Below, piece after piece: positions 1 to 5,404 of a DNA stretch of 8,610 nt. Within the stretch, counting starts at the first letter, position 1, and every line of letters starts with the position of its first letter. The position numbers and the translations under genes were made by a program. Source of the stretch: FEN-727 sp036508635. GTDB taxonomy: Bacteria; Actinomycetota; Geothermincolia; Fen-727; Anoxymicrobiaceae. The notes beneath the pieces were generated by a model. That model saw nothing but the letters and a program-made list of their open reading frames with translations. It had not been told where the DNA came from and ran no database searches. The stretch covers positions 1 to 8,610 of the forward strand of contig DATCGY010000105.1 in assembly GCA_036508635.1 (NCBI GenBank), read 5' to 3'.

Positions 1-87
1 CATGGTTGCATAAGGATGGACCCCAACGACGCGGGTCAGCTTTTTAACGAGATCAAGGTGGGTACCCCGGTGTTCATCATCGATTGA
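1..87 (+). CDS. L,D-transpeptidase (YkuD/ErfK family), C-terminal end, 5' truncated by window edge
   Basis: Only the last 28 residues are present. They begin HGCIRMDPNDAGQLFNEI and end GTPVFIID before TGA (85-87). This matches the C-terminal hallmark of YkuD-type L,D-transpeptidases, where the catalytic cysteine lies in (S/T)HGC(I/V)R, followed by an 'N-x-DA-x-x-L' helix and a final 'G-T-P-V-x-I' strand. Here the catalytic Cys is residue 3 of the visible part and the motif Arg is residue 5. Enzymes of this family make 3-3 cross-links in peptidoglycan, or attach proteins to it, on the outer side of the membrane. The upstream histidine motif, signal peptide and any LysM or Ig-like domain lie outside the window, so subtype and partner cannot be judged. 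The protein ends almost directly after the catalytic domain, so no C-terminal extra domain is present. Confidence 0.9.
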   Translation, partial: HGCIRMDPNDAGQLFNEIKVGTPVFIID

Positions 88-421
88 TCGTTGTGGCGTT
101 TACTCCTCACCGCCGTGAGGAGCCCTCGATGCTCCAACCTCGGGCTCTTTCACTCATCCCCGCATGCCGGCGTTTATCCCCGTTTTGAACGCGCCGGTGC
201 ATTTCATGCTACCCCCCGATTGCAGGCGGCCGCTCGATGTTATAAAAAGAGACCAGGCGGCTTGCAGGTGTATGGATGATATGGAGTGTGTACGGTCCAT
301 CGGCCAGGTGCGGATCATGACGTTCATGTTGGCTCCGAGGACTTCATGTTCGCATCGTCGATGTTTATTCCCTGCGTCAAACCGCTCGATAGCCGCTGTC
401 TGTTAGCAATGGAGGATCGCA
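88..421. other. Gene-free stretch between the L,D-transpeptidase and the small exported protein
   Basis: I see no convincing gene here. The two short open frames (about 62 and 80 codons) have no Shine-Dalgarno site and no recognisable protein pattern. The stretch holds the hairpins at 103-150 just after the transpeptidase stop. It also holds a weak promoter-like pair: TTGCAG at 220-225, 17 bases, then TAAAAA at 243-248 (or TATAAA at 241-246 with 15-base spacing). A cluster of TCATG words occurs at 315-319, 324-328 and 344-348, including an 8-base direct repeat TTCATGTT at 323-330 and 343-350, exactly 20 bases apart. The stretch ends in the ribosome binding site GGAGG (411-415) of the next gene. 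If the promoter candidate is real, that gene has a leader of roughly 170 bases. Confidence 0.5.
103..150 (+). terminator. Two mutually exclusive hairpins after the L,D-transpeptidase; possible weak terminator
   Basis: CTCCTCAC (103-110) and GTGAGGAG (115-122) form a perfect 8-bp stem with loop CGCC, 15 bases after the stop codon, but no T-run follows. The right arm of that hairpin overlaps the left arm of a second one: GAGCCC (120-125) pairs with GGGCTC (142-147), and the stem can extend outward by A-T and G-T pairs into TTT (148-150). The second hairpin followed by TTT could end transcription weakly. The overlap means that only one can form at a time. Confidence 0.35.
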
Positions 422-805
422 ATGACAGTACGCATCGTGCATAAAGGCAAGGACAAAAACCGTGAAACCGGTCGCCGGAACTGGAAGCGTACCGGGCGGC
501 GCCTCCTGCCGTCGATGCTGGCGCTTGCCCTGATATCGACGCTGCTGCCGCTCTCGGCTTTCGCGTCGTCATCCGGACCAAATGCGGCCTCGGGCAGCCA
601 GCCGGTGGCGAGCTTCCCCATTGGTACCGCAACCGGGACAACCGATTCGGGTACGACCGTTACGAGCACACCCGTCTCTTCGGCACCCATGACCCAGGGG
701 ACTGTGCCGAAGGCGCAGGCGGAGCAGTCCGCTCCCGGCTCGAATGATCCATCGTCGTTGCCCGCCTCAACGACATCGAGGAGCCTGAAGAAGCCGGCTC
801 AATAG
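422..805 (+). CDS. Small exported Ser/Thr/Pro-rich protein of unknown function
   Basis: The product has 127 residues. It starts at ATG with GGAGG six bases upstream (411-415). Residues 1-27 are strongly basic. Residues 28-48 form a hydrophobic core ending in SAFA, with a good signal-peptidase I site after Ala48. The predicted mature part, about 79 residues, is low-complexity and rich in Ser, Thr, Pro, Gly and Ala, ending in a basic SLKKPAQ tail. It has no cysteine, no visible folded domain, no sortase motif and no second membrane segment. I do not recognise a family. Such a sequence would suit an extended, perhaps glycosylated, surface or cell-wall-associated peptide. The upstream wall-cross-linking enzyme fits that setting, but this is inference. 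The alternative is a spurious open frame, which the ribosome site, signal peptide and strong terminator at 829-865 argue against. Confidence 0.7.
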   Translation: MTVRIVHKGKDKNRETGRRNWKRTGRRLLPSMLALALISTLLPLSAFASSSGPNAASGSQPVASFPIGTATGTTDSGTTVTSTPVSSAPMTQGTVPKAQAEQSAPGSNDPSSLPASTTSRSLKKPAQ

Positions 806-828
806 CGCAAAGCGATGGTAGATAAACC

Positions 829-865
829 GACGGCCTCCAGGTTCGAGTGGAGGCCGTCTTTCTTT
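829..865 (+). terminator. Strong rho-independent terminator of the small exported-protein gene
   Basis: GACGGCCTCCA (829-839) and TGGAGGCCGTC (848-858) form a perfect 11-bp GC-rich stem with an 8-base loop (GGTTCGAG). The T-rich tail TTTCTTT (859-865) follows. It lies 24 bases after the stop at 805 and separates this unit from the oxidoreductase operon. Confidence 0.9.
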
Positions 866-903
866 CGGACGGTCTCGCCGAGCATGGCCCTTCAACTGAA
901 GAG

Positions 904-932
904 TACGTGTCCAACCATGGTTCAGATATAAT
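904..932 (+). promoter_or_regulatory. Promoter candidate for the oxidoreductase-amidohydrolase operon, with palindrome in the spacer
   Basis: A consensus -10 box TATAAT lies at 927-932, giving an expected start near 939 and a leader of about 37 bases. No good -35 box is present: at 17-base spacing the hexamer is TACGTG (904-909). The spacer contains the perfect 10-bp palindrome AACCATGGTT (913-922), ending four bases before the -10 box. A poor -35 box with a dyad in the spacer suggests a regulated, possibly activator-dependent or repressor-blocked, promoter. This is inferred from pattern only. Confidence 0.5.
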
Positions 933-960
933 ATCCCGGTTGATAACAAACGATCCGGGC

Positions 961-969
961 AGGAGGTGA
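961..969 (+). promoter_or_regulatory. Ribosome binding site that fixes the GTG start of the oxidoreductase
   Basis: AGGAGGTGA is an almost complete anti-16S match and ends six bases before GTG (976-978). There is no ATG at a suitable distance in this frame, and the encoded protein begins directly with the beta-strand that leads into the dinucleotide-binding loop. Confidence 0.85.
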
Positions 970-975
970 GAGGCT

Positions 976-2052
976 GTGGCCTCCAGGGAAGTACTGATCT
1001 ACGGAGCCGGCATGTCCGGTATGGTGGCGGCCTACATCCTCGCGGTGGAGGGGCACCCGGTACTGGTCCGCGACCAGGAGCCGGCCTACGGTGGCTCGCG
1101 GGTTTTCAATCCTTCGCTTCATACTACCCCGCTGGATGTACAAGCGACATCCGAGTACATCGGTATCGACATCACGCCCGTATTCGTGCCTGTGAGCGCA
1201 CTCTCGATATACCTTCACGACCTCGAGGTTCCGGCGCCGGTGGTCATGTCATATCACGTCGAGCGCAGCTCGAGACCCCAGAGCCTCGACACACTTCTGT
1301 ACAACAAGTGCATCGATGCCGGGGTCAAGTTCGAGTTCGACACCCCGCTCCTCAAGGAAGACGTTCGGAAACTCGAGCCCGGCACAATCATCGCATGCGG
1401 CCTCAACCAGCCGGCCTACGACTATCTCGAAGTCCCTTACATGGACTGGTACGCCTGGATGGCCACGGGCGAGGCGGAATCCGACCCGTATGCATGGATC
1501 TGGCTAGACGAATGTATCAACGAATACGGGTACATCTCGTTCGCCAACGGCATATACTACAACCTCCTGTTCGCATACGGCCAGGAGATTCCACGCGAGG
1601 GCCTGGACAGGTACCTGTCTTTCATGAAAAGGGTCCGGGACATGGAGGAGCATGACTGGGAGTACGTGCATGGCGTGGCACCGGTCACGTCCCCTGACAA
1701 TCCCCAGCTCATGCGCAAAGGCCTCATCATGTGCGGGACCATCAGCGGCTCCATCGACCCGTTCATGGGCTTCGGCATCTCCGGGGCGCTCGTATCCGGA
1801 AAGGTCGCCGCGATAGCGGTGACCGACAAGGAGAAAGCGCTGGAGGAGTTCGAGCGCTTCAACCGCAATTACGCCAGGGCCTACGAGTTCAAGCACGACT
1901 TCTGGTATGACTTGCGCGCGCGTGTGGACCTGTTGGAGGACATGGCTCGCATACTCGGTACCGAGCGCACCATCAAGATGATGATCGAGGGGCTCAAGAA
2001 GGGCCGGAAGAGCTCCGCCATCCCGGGGTTCAGCCCTCTGAGCTGTCACTGA
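976..2052 (+). CDS. FAD-dependent oxidoreductase, geranylgeranyl-reductase/FixC-like flavoprotein
   Basis: The product has 358 residues. The N-terminus is a Rossmann strand and loop (VLIYGAGMSG, glycines 10, 12, 15). Asp33 lies at the end of the second strand, and GG (39-40) follows. TIIACG (137-142) occupies the place of the ATG motif of two-dinucleotide-fold flavoproteins. Near the C-terminus, CGTISGSIDPFMGFGISGAL (253-272) followed by VSGKVAA resembles the second FAD motif of the geranylgeranyl reductase/FixC group (GD-A/S-A-G-x-x-x-P-x-x-G-x-G-I-x-x-A-x-x-S-G). The usual Asp of GD is Thr255 here. There is no signal peptide or membrane helix, so it should be cytoplasmic. The C-terminal 70 residues are charged and helical. 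It is 96 bases upstream of the amidohydrolase on the same strand with no terminator between, so one transcript is likely. Substrate unknown; lipid reduction would be a guess, because the family also contains halogenases and hydroxylases. Confidence 0.8.
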   Translation: MASREVLIYGAGMSGMVAAYILAVEGHPVLVRDQEPAYGGSRVFNPSLHTTPLDVQATSEYIGIDITPVFVPVSALSIYLHDLEVPAPVVMSYHVERSSRPQSLDTLLYNKCIDAGVKFEFDTPLLKEDVRKLEPGTIIACGLNQPAYDYLEVPYMDWYAWMATGEAESDPYAWIWLDECINEYGYISFANGIYYNLLFAYGQEIPREGLDRYLSFMKRVRDMEEHDWEYVHGVAPVTSPDNPQLMRKGLIMCGTISGSIDPFMGFGISGALVSGKVAAIAVTDKEKALEEFERFNRNYARAYEFKHDFWYDLRARVDLLEDMARILGTERTIKMMIEGLKKGRKSSAIPGFSPLSCH

Positions 2053-2137
2053 GGCGGCCCGCTACGGGGAGCTCGTTCGCCGAACCGAGGGTGCTACAAC
2101 GCGGGGTTCAGGATATCGTCTGGAACGATTCCGAAAG

Positions 2138-2143
2138 AAGGAG
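2138..2143 (+). promoter_or_regulatory. Ribosome binding site that selects ATG 2149 over GTG 2143
   Basis: AAGGAG (2138-2143) lies five bases before ATG 2149. The in-frame GTG at 2143-2145 overlaps this site and cannot be used with it, so the amidohydrolase starts MFDLIIEN. That is also the usual first strand of the family. Confidence 0.8.
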
Positions 2144-2148
2144 TGAAG

Positions 2149-3885
2149 ATGTTCGACCTCATCATCGAGAACGCCAGCGTTATCGACGGTTCCGGAAAGG
2201 AGCCTTTCACGAGCGACCTGGGGATCACGGGCGATCGCATCGAGAAGATTGGCAACCTCGCTGGCGCCGAGTCGGCCGCAAGGATAGATGCGACCGGCAA
2301 GACGGTATGCCCCGGCTTTATCGACGTCCACTCTCATGCGGACCTCGCCTTCTTCAGGGATGACCATGCGACCGTGCTTGCTCCACTCGTCAGGCAGGGA
2401 ATAACCACGTTCGTCGGTGGCAACTGTGGCATGGCCCTCGCTCCGATAACCGAGGAGCACAAAGACGGATTGCAGATGTACCTCGAGGTCTTTACCCAGA
2501 TGGATTTCAACGAGAGCGTACGCTGGGATACGATGGCGAGTTTCATGGAGCACATGGACTCGAAAGGAACGCTGCTCAACTGTGCACTGCTCGCTCCTCA
2601 TGGCATGATGCGGATCTCGGCCTGCGGCCTGGAGACACGCCTCGCTTCGAAGGACGAGGTCGCGAGGATGCGCCGCTCGCTGGAGCAGTGCCTTGAGGCG
2701 GGCGCGTTCGGCCTTTCCACCGGACTGCAGTACTTCCCCGGAAACCAGAGTGACACTGATGAGCTGGTCGAGCTCGGCAAATCGCTCGCGAAGTACGGAG
2801 GGATATTCACCAGCCACCTGCGGTCCTATACCGCATCGACTCTGCCAAAAGCCATGAGCGAGGTGGCGGAGGTCGCACGGAGGAACGACATCCGGGGACA
2901 GGTCTCACACATCTTCAGCCTCCCCTGGTTCGGACGCGCTCACAAACCGCTGCTGAAGACCCTGAAGTGGCTCATCAACCACCCCGAGGTCTCCCGCTTC
3001 GCTCCGGACATCGCCGTCGAAGCCGAGATGAAAGCAATCCTCAAGAAGCTCGATGATCTAAGGGCAACCGGTGCGCAGATGGGAATAGATTTCATGCCCA
3101 CCACGGCGGGTTTTACGCACTTGATGGCGTTTTTCCCTTCGTGGGTTCTGACCGGAGGAAGGGATGCCGTACTCGCGCGTGTCGCCGACAGGCAGACCCG
3201 CGCCGAGATCCTTCGCGATATCGAGGAGGGCAAGCCTGAGTGGCCGCACCGCGGCAGGAACGACTGGTCTTTGAACATCATGAGGCAGATGGGCTGGGAC
3301 GCCGTCACCATAATGGCGGTACACAGCGAGAAGAACAAACCGCTCGAGGGAAGGCGGTTCACCGACATCGCCGCGGAGCAGGGCAGGCACCCGTTTGACG
3401 TGATGTGCGACCTCCTGATCGAGGAGGACGCTCGCGTGCTGGTGTTCGAGTCCATGTCGGAGCCTGACGACGCTTTCACCGAAAAGTACACATATCCGGC
3501 GATCAAAGACCCCAACTCGATGGTCGTGACGGACACCATCCTGCTCGGGATGGGCAAGCCCTCGTATCTGTTCTACGGGTGTTATCCGAAGTTCATCGGA
3601 CGCTACGTTTTTGACAAGGGGCTCATCGAGCTGCCTGAAGCCATCCGCAGGTGCACCTCGTTGCCGGCGGAGTGGTTCGGAATCGCGGACCGGGGGCGGA
3701 TCAAAGAGGGGTACTTCGCGGATCTCCTGGTGATGCGTCCGGAAAGCTTTCGGACCGAGGCGGTTTTTCGCGACCCTGAACGCTATCCCCAGGGCCTCGA
3801 CATGGTCTTCATCAACGGGAAGGAAGTCTTTGACGGAGAAGATCTCCAGCTCGACCCGCTTCCCGGAAAGATCCTCCGCAAATAA
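2149..3885 (+). CDS. N-acyl-D-amino-acid deacylase family amidohydrolase (COG3653-type)
   Basis: The product has 578 residues. Residues 1-55 form the small beta domain (FDLIIENASVIDGSG), followed by the metal-dependent barrel and a returning C-terminal beta domain (GYFADLLVM, 521-529; FINGKEVFDG, 554-563). Metal-site signatures of D-aminoacylases are present: HSH (61-63, in GFIDVHSHAD), Cys93 in GGNCG, His223 in SHLRSY, His254 in VSHIFS and Asp462 in VVTDT. The family motif GAFGLSTGLQYFPG spans 185-198. It is longer than the classical enzymes of about 480 residues, with extra sequence around 260-370 as in the long uncharacterised branch. The Lys that follows the metal His in many D-aminoacylases (SHHK) is absent, so true N-acyl-D-amino-acid specificity is unproven. 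No signal peptide, so cytoplasmic. It is co-oriented with the flavoprotein gene and ends 47 bases before a convergent gene. Confidence 0.88.
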   Translation: MFDLIIENASVIDGSGKEPFTSDLGITGDRIEKIGNLAGAESAARIDATGKTVCPGFIDVHSHADLAFFRDDHATVLAPLVRQGITTFVGGNCGMALAPITEEHKDGLQMYLEVFTQMDFNESVRWDTMASFMEHMDSKGTLLNCALLAPHGMMRISACGLETRLASKDEVARMRRSLEQCLEAGAFGLSTGLQYFPGNQSDTDELVELGKSLAKYGGIFTSHLRSYTASTLPKAMSEVAEVARRNDIRGQVSHIFSLPWFGRAHKPLLKTLKWLINHPEVSRFAPDIAVEAEMKAILKKLDDLRATGAQMGIDFMPTTAGFTHLMAFFPSWVLTGGRDAVLARVADRQTRAEILRDIEEGKPEWPHRGRNDWSLNIMRQMGWDAVTIMAVHSEKNKPLEGRRFTDIAAEQGRHPFDVMCDLLIEEDARVLVFESMSEPDDAFTEKYTYPAIKDPNSMVVTDTILLGMGKPSYLFYGCYPKFIGRYVFDKGLIELPEAIRRCTSLPAEWFGIADRGRIKEGYFADLLVMRPESFRTEAVFRDPERYPQGLDMVFINGKEVFDGEDLQLDPLPGKILRK

Positions 3886-3895
3886 TACCGCCTAC

Positions 3896-3925
3896 TTGAG
3901 CCGGGTCTCTCAGGCCCTCGGGTCA
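3896..3925 (+). repeat. REP-like hairpin repeat, copy A
   Basis: TTGAGCC is followed by GGGTC (3903-3907), loop TCTCA, GGCCC (3913-3917), TC and GGGTCA (3920-3925). GGGTC and GGCCC pair over 5 bp including one T-G pair. The element sits in the 47-base gap between the convergent stops of the amidohydrolase and the PIG-L gene. It shares GAGCCGGGTC, GGCCC and, with copy B, the trailing GGGTCA with the copies near 8043 and 8141. There is no T-run, so it is not a standard intrinsic terminator. Confidence 0.6.
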
Positions 3926-3932
3926 GCGGGTG

Positions 3933-5042
3933 TTAGATGGAGAGGCGGCGCCAGGCGGAGTGATCGACCCTCCGGGGGCCGTTCATCGCATCAACGCTCA
4001 GCATGCACGTGCCGGCTCCGGACAGGACCGAGGAGGGCAGTGATATCCACATCCTGGCACCAGCGATCTCAAGCGGTATGCGGCGCTTGAGCAGGACGCT
4101 GTTTCGAGCCAGCTGCATGCAGGTTGCATGACGACCGACGACGTTAATGTCGTAGCGGTCCACGTGCTTGCCCCTGAAGACCCTCATCCTGAACGCGTAC
4201 GTGAGGTCGGGCATGATGCTGCCCCGGGCCTGCAAGGCTACATATATGCTCGTATCCCCCATGCAGAGTGAGATATCGCGGAGCTCACCTCCGGCGGGTG
4301 CGTTTAAGCCGTCGTCAACCGGGTCCCTTTCCACCACGTAGGGCATGATGGGGAGAGTGAAGTCGGGCCTGCTTCGTCCGATGCGCTCGGGCCTTACCGA
4401 TTCCGCTGTACCGAAGAGTTCGTTTCGCCTGACGAACGACTGGGTGGAGGTGTTTCTTGTCATTTGGGGCACCTTGTACGACCGGATGGCGAGCTCTTTG
4501 ATATCTTCCTCGTGCCTGGTGAGGGGAACGCTCTTCCAGTTGGTCTCCAGGTGCCGCAGGGCGTAAGGAGCTGTCAGGTAATCGTACGGCGCGTACGATC
4601 TTGGCACGGGGAAATCATGCCTGTGTACCAGGTATGTGTACTCGGCGCCCCTGTACCCGGACCGGACTATCACGTACTGGGTGAACGCGTTAGCCGCCCA
4701 GTGGTCGTGATGCGCGTCGTCTTCGTCCGGGTACACGACGAAGTTTGGTTTGAAGCTCTTGAATATCGCCGTGAGGTTCTTCTCGAGGTTCGCCCCGCAG
4801 CAAGGTGCGCCTTTCTCGTAGGCAAAAGGATACGGCGAGCGATCCGTGCCGTTTCGACCCACGTGCAGGTTGCCGTAATCCCAGTTCGCGTCCCAGAGCG
4901 AGTTGAGACTGCCATCGGCATAGCCCAGGAAGATAACGTCACGAGGAGACAGGCCGATGATCTCGAGGGCGCTGCGCGTTTCCCTGACGCGTTCCTCACC
5001 CATCAACCTGAAATCTCTCGGGTAGGGGTGGAGCTCCCGCAA
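3933..5042 (-). CDS. PIG-L deacetylase, C-terminal fragment with HHDH motif and beta-rich tail
   Basis: This frame encodes 369 residues. It begins with a TTG that is simply the first codon after the frameshift; no ribosome site precedes it, so it is unlikely to be an independent start. LMGEERVRETRSALEIIGL (13-31) and VIFLGYADGSL (36-46) continue the PIG-L fold directly from the N-terminal fragment. DDAHHDHWAANAF (108-120) holds the second zinc motif, matching the HPDH box of MshB-type enzymes. TYLVHRHDFPVP (136-147), ELAIRSYK and SFVRRNELF are typical of exported bacterial PIG-L proteins. The last roughly 140 residues alternate short hydrophobic strands (LTYAFRMRVFRG, MWISLPSSVL) and look like a beta-sandwich accessory domain that I cannot name. 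The substrate is unknown. Confidence 0.75.
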   Translation of the reverse strand: MRELHPYPRDFRLMGEERVRETRSALEIIGLSPRDVIFLGYADGSLNSLWDANWDYGNLHVGRNGTDRSPYPFAYEKGAPCCGANLEKNLTAIFKSFKPNFVVYPDEDDAHHDHWAANAFTQYVIVRSGYRGAEYTYLVHRHDFPVPRSYAPYDYLTAPYALRHLETNWKSVPLTRHEEDIKELAIRSYKVPQMTRNTSTQSFVRRNELFGTAESVRPERIGRSRPDFTLPIMPYVVERDPVDDGLNAPAGGELRDISLCMGDTSIYVALQARGSIMPDLTYAFRMRVFRGKHVDRYDINVVGRHATCMQLARNSVLLKRRIPLEIAGARMWISLPSSVLSGAGTCMLSVDAMNGPRRVDHSAWRRLSI

Positions 5043-5404
5043 AAAGCTCTCGCGGCTCCTGCGGACGCGTCCCCCGCGGTGAGCACTACGACCCTCACGT
5101 CGATGCCCATCTTCAGCACGCGCTGGATCAGGCCTGCCGCCGCAAGGCCTTCGTCGTCCGGGTGGGGCGCAATGAACAGCATTCGCTCCCCGGACCGCTT
5201 CACGTCGAGCCTGGAGTACGCGAACGCCTGCCGTGAGCCGAAGACCTGCGGCCCGGCGGGGACTATCGCGAGGAACGCGAGGACCAGCAGGGCCGTGAGT
5301 ACGAGTATCAAACGCGACGCTCTCGGGCTCGCGGAATCTCTTTCCCCCGAGTTCCGGTCGCTCGTGCGGGTGTCTTTCTTGGCTTTCTTCAGTACGTTAC
5401 CCAT
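5003..5404 (-). CDS. PIG-L deacetylase, N-terminal fragment with signal anchor and PHPDDE motif
   Basis: This frame encodes 133 residues. The ATG (5404-5402) overlaps the end of the ATPase gene by 16 bases and has no clear Shine-Dalgarno site, so it probably depends on the ribosome finishing the ATPase. Residues 1-30 are hydrophilic and basic. Residues 31-53 are a single hydrophobic segment, and RQAFA (58-62) could be a signal-peptidase site, so the catalytic part should be outside the membrane. MLFIAPHPDDEGLAAAGLI (75-93) is the first zinc motif of PIG-L enzymes, and VRVVVLTAGDA (103-113) the next strand. The last 12 residues after Phe121 (CGSSTPTREISG) are out-of-frame sequence before TGA (5005-5003). 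The C-terminal half continues in another frame. Confidence 0.75.
   Translation of the reverse strand: MGNVLKKAKKDTRTSDRNSGERDSASPRASRLILVLTALLVLAFLAIVPAGPQVFGSRQAFAYSRLDVKRSGERMLFIAPHPDDEGLAAAGLIQRVLKMGIDVRVVVLTAGDASAGAARAFCGSSTPTREISG

Larger units (their letters stand above)
3933..5404 (-). pseudogene. Exported PIG-L (LmbE) deacetylase gene, interrupted by a one-base frameshift
   Basis: The two halves of one PIG-L family zinc deacetylase lie in different frames and join at the A5 run 5041-5045 (T5 on the coding strand). Reading one extra T turns GCT TTT TGC into GCT TTT TTG CGG and gives a continuous product of about 490 residues. The joined protein would have the PHPDDE zinc motif at residues 80-85 and the HHDH motif near 232-235, in normal order and spacing. 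Both halves are well preserved, with no other stop. This fits a recent mutation, an assembly or base-calling error at a homopolymer, or less likely a productive -1 slip. The family removes acetyl groups from N-acetyl-sugar substrates. The gene's ATG is inside the end of the ATPase gene, which suggests cotranscription and translational coupling. Confidence 0.8.

Noticed and set aside
88..406. Two small plus-strand frames (62 and 80 codons) after the L,D-transpeptidase
   Set aside because: No ribosome site, no protein-like pattern, and they overlap each other and the hairpin region.
966..1655. Overlapping plus-strand frame (229 codons) in the oxidoreductase gene
   Set aside because: It is Arg/Gly/His-rich shadow translation, while the frame from 976 carries clear FAD-binding motifs and the proper ribosome site spacing.
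2143..2145. GTG 2143 as start of the amidohydrolase
   Set aside because: It overlaps the ribosome binding site AAGGAG; ATG 2149 has correct spacing.
2062..2817. Minus-strand open frame (251 codons) opposite the amidohydrolase
   Set aside because: The opposite strand carries the conserved metal-site motifs; no start signal supports this frame.
5040..5042. TTG as a genuine start of a separate C-terminal PIG-L gene
   Set aside because: No ribosome site precedes it, and the protein would lack the PHPDDE zinc motif that lies just upstream in the other frame.
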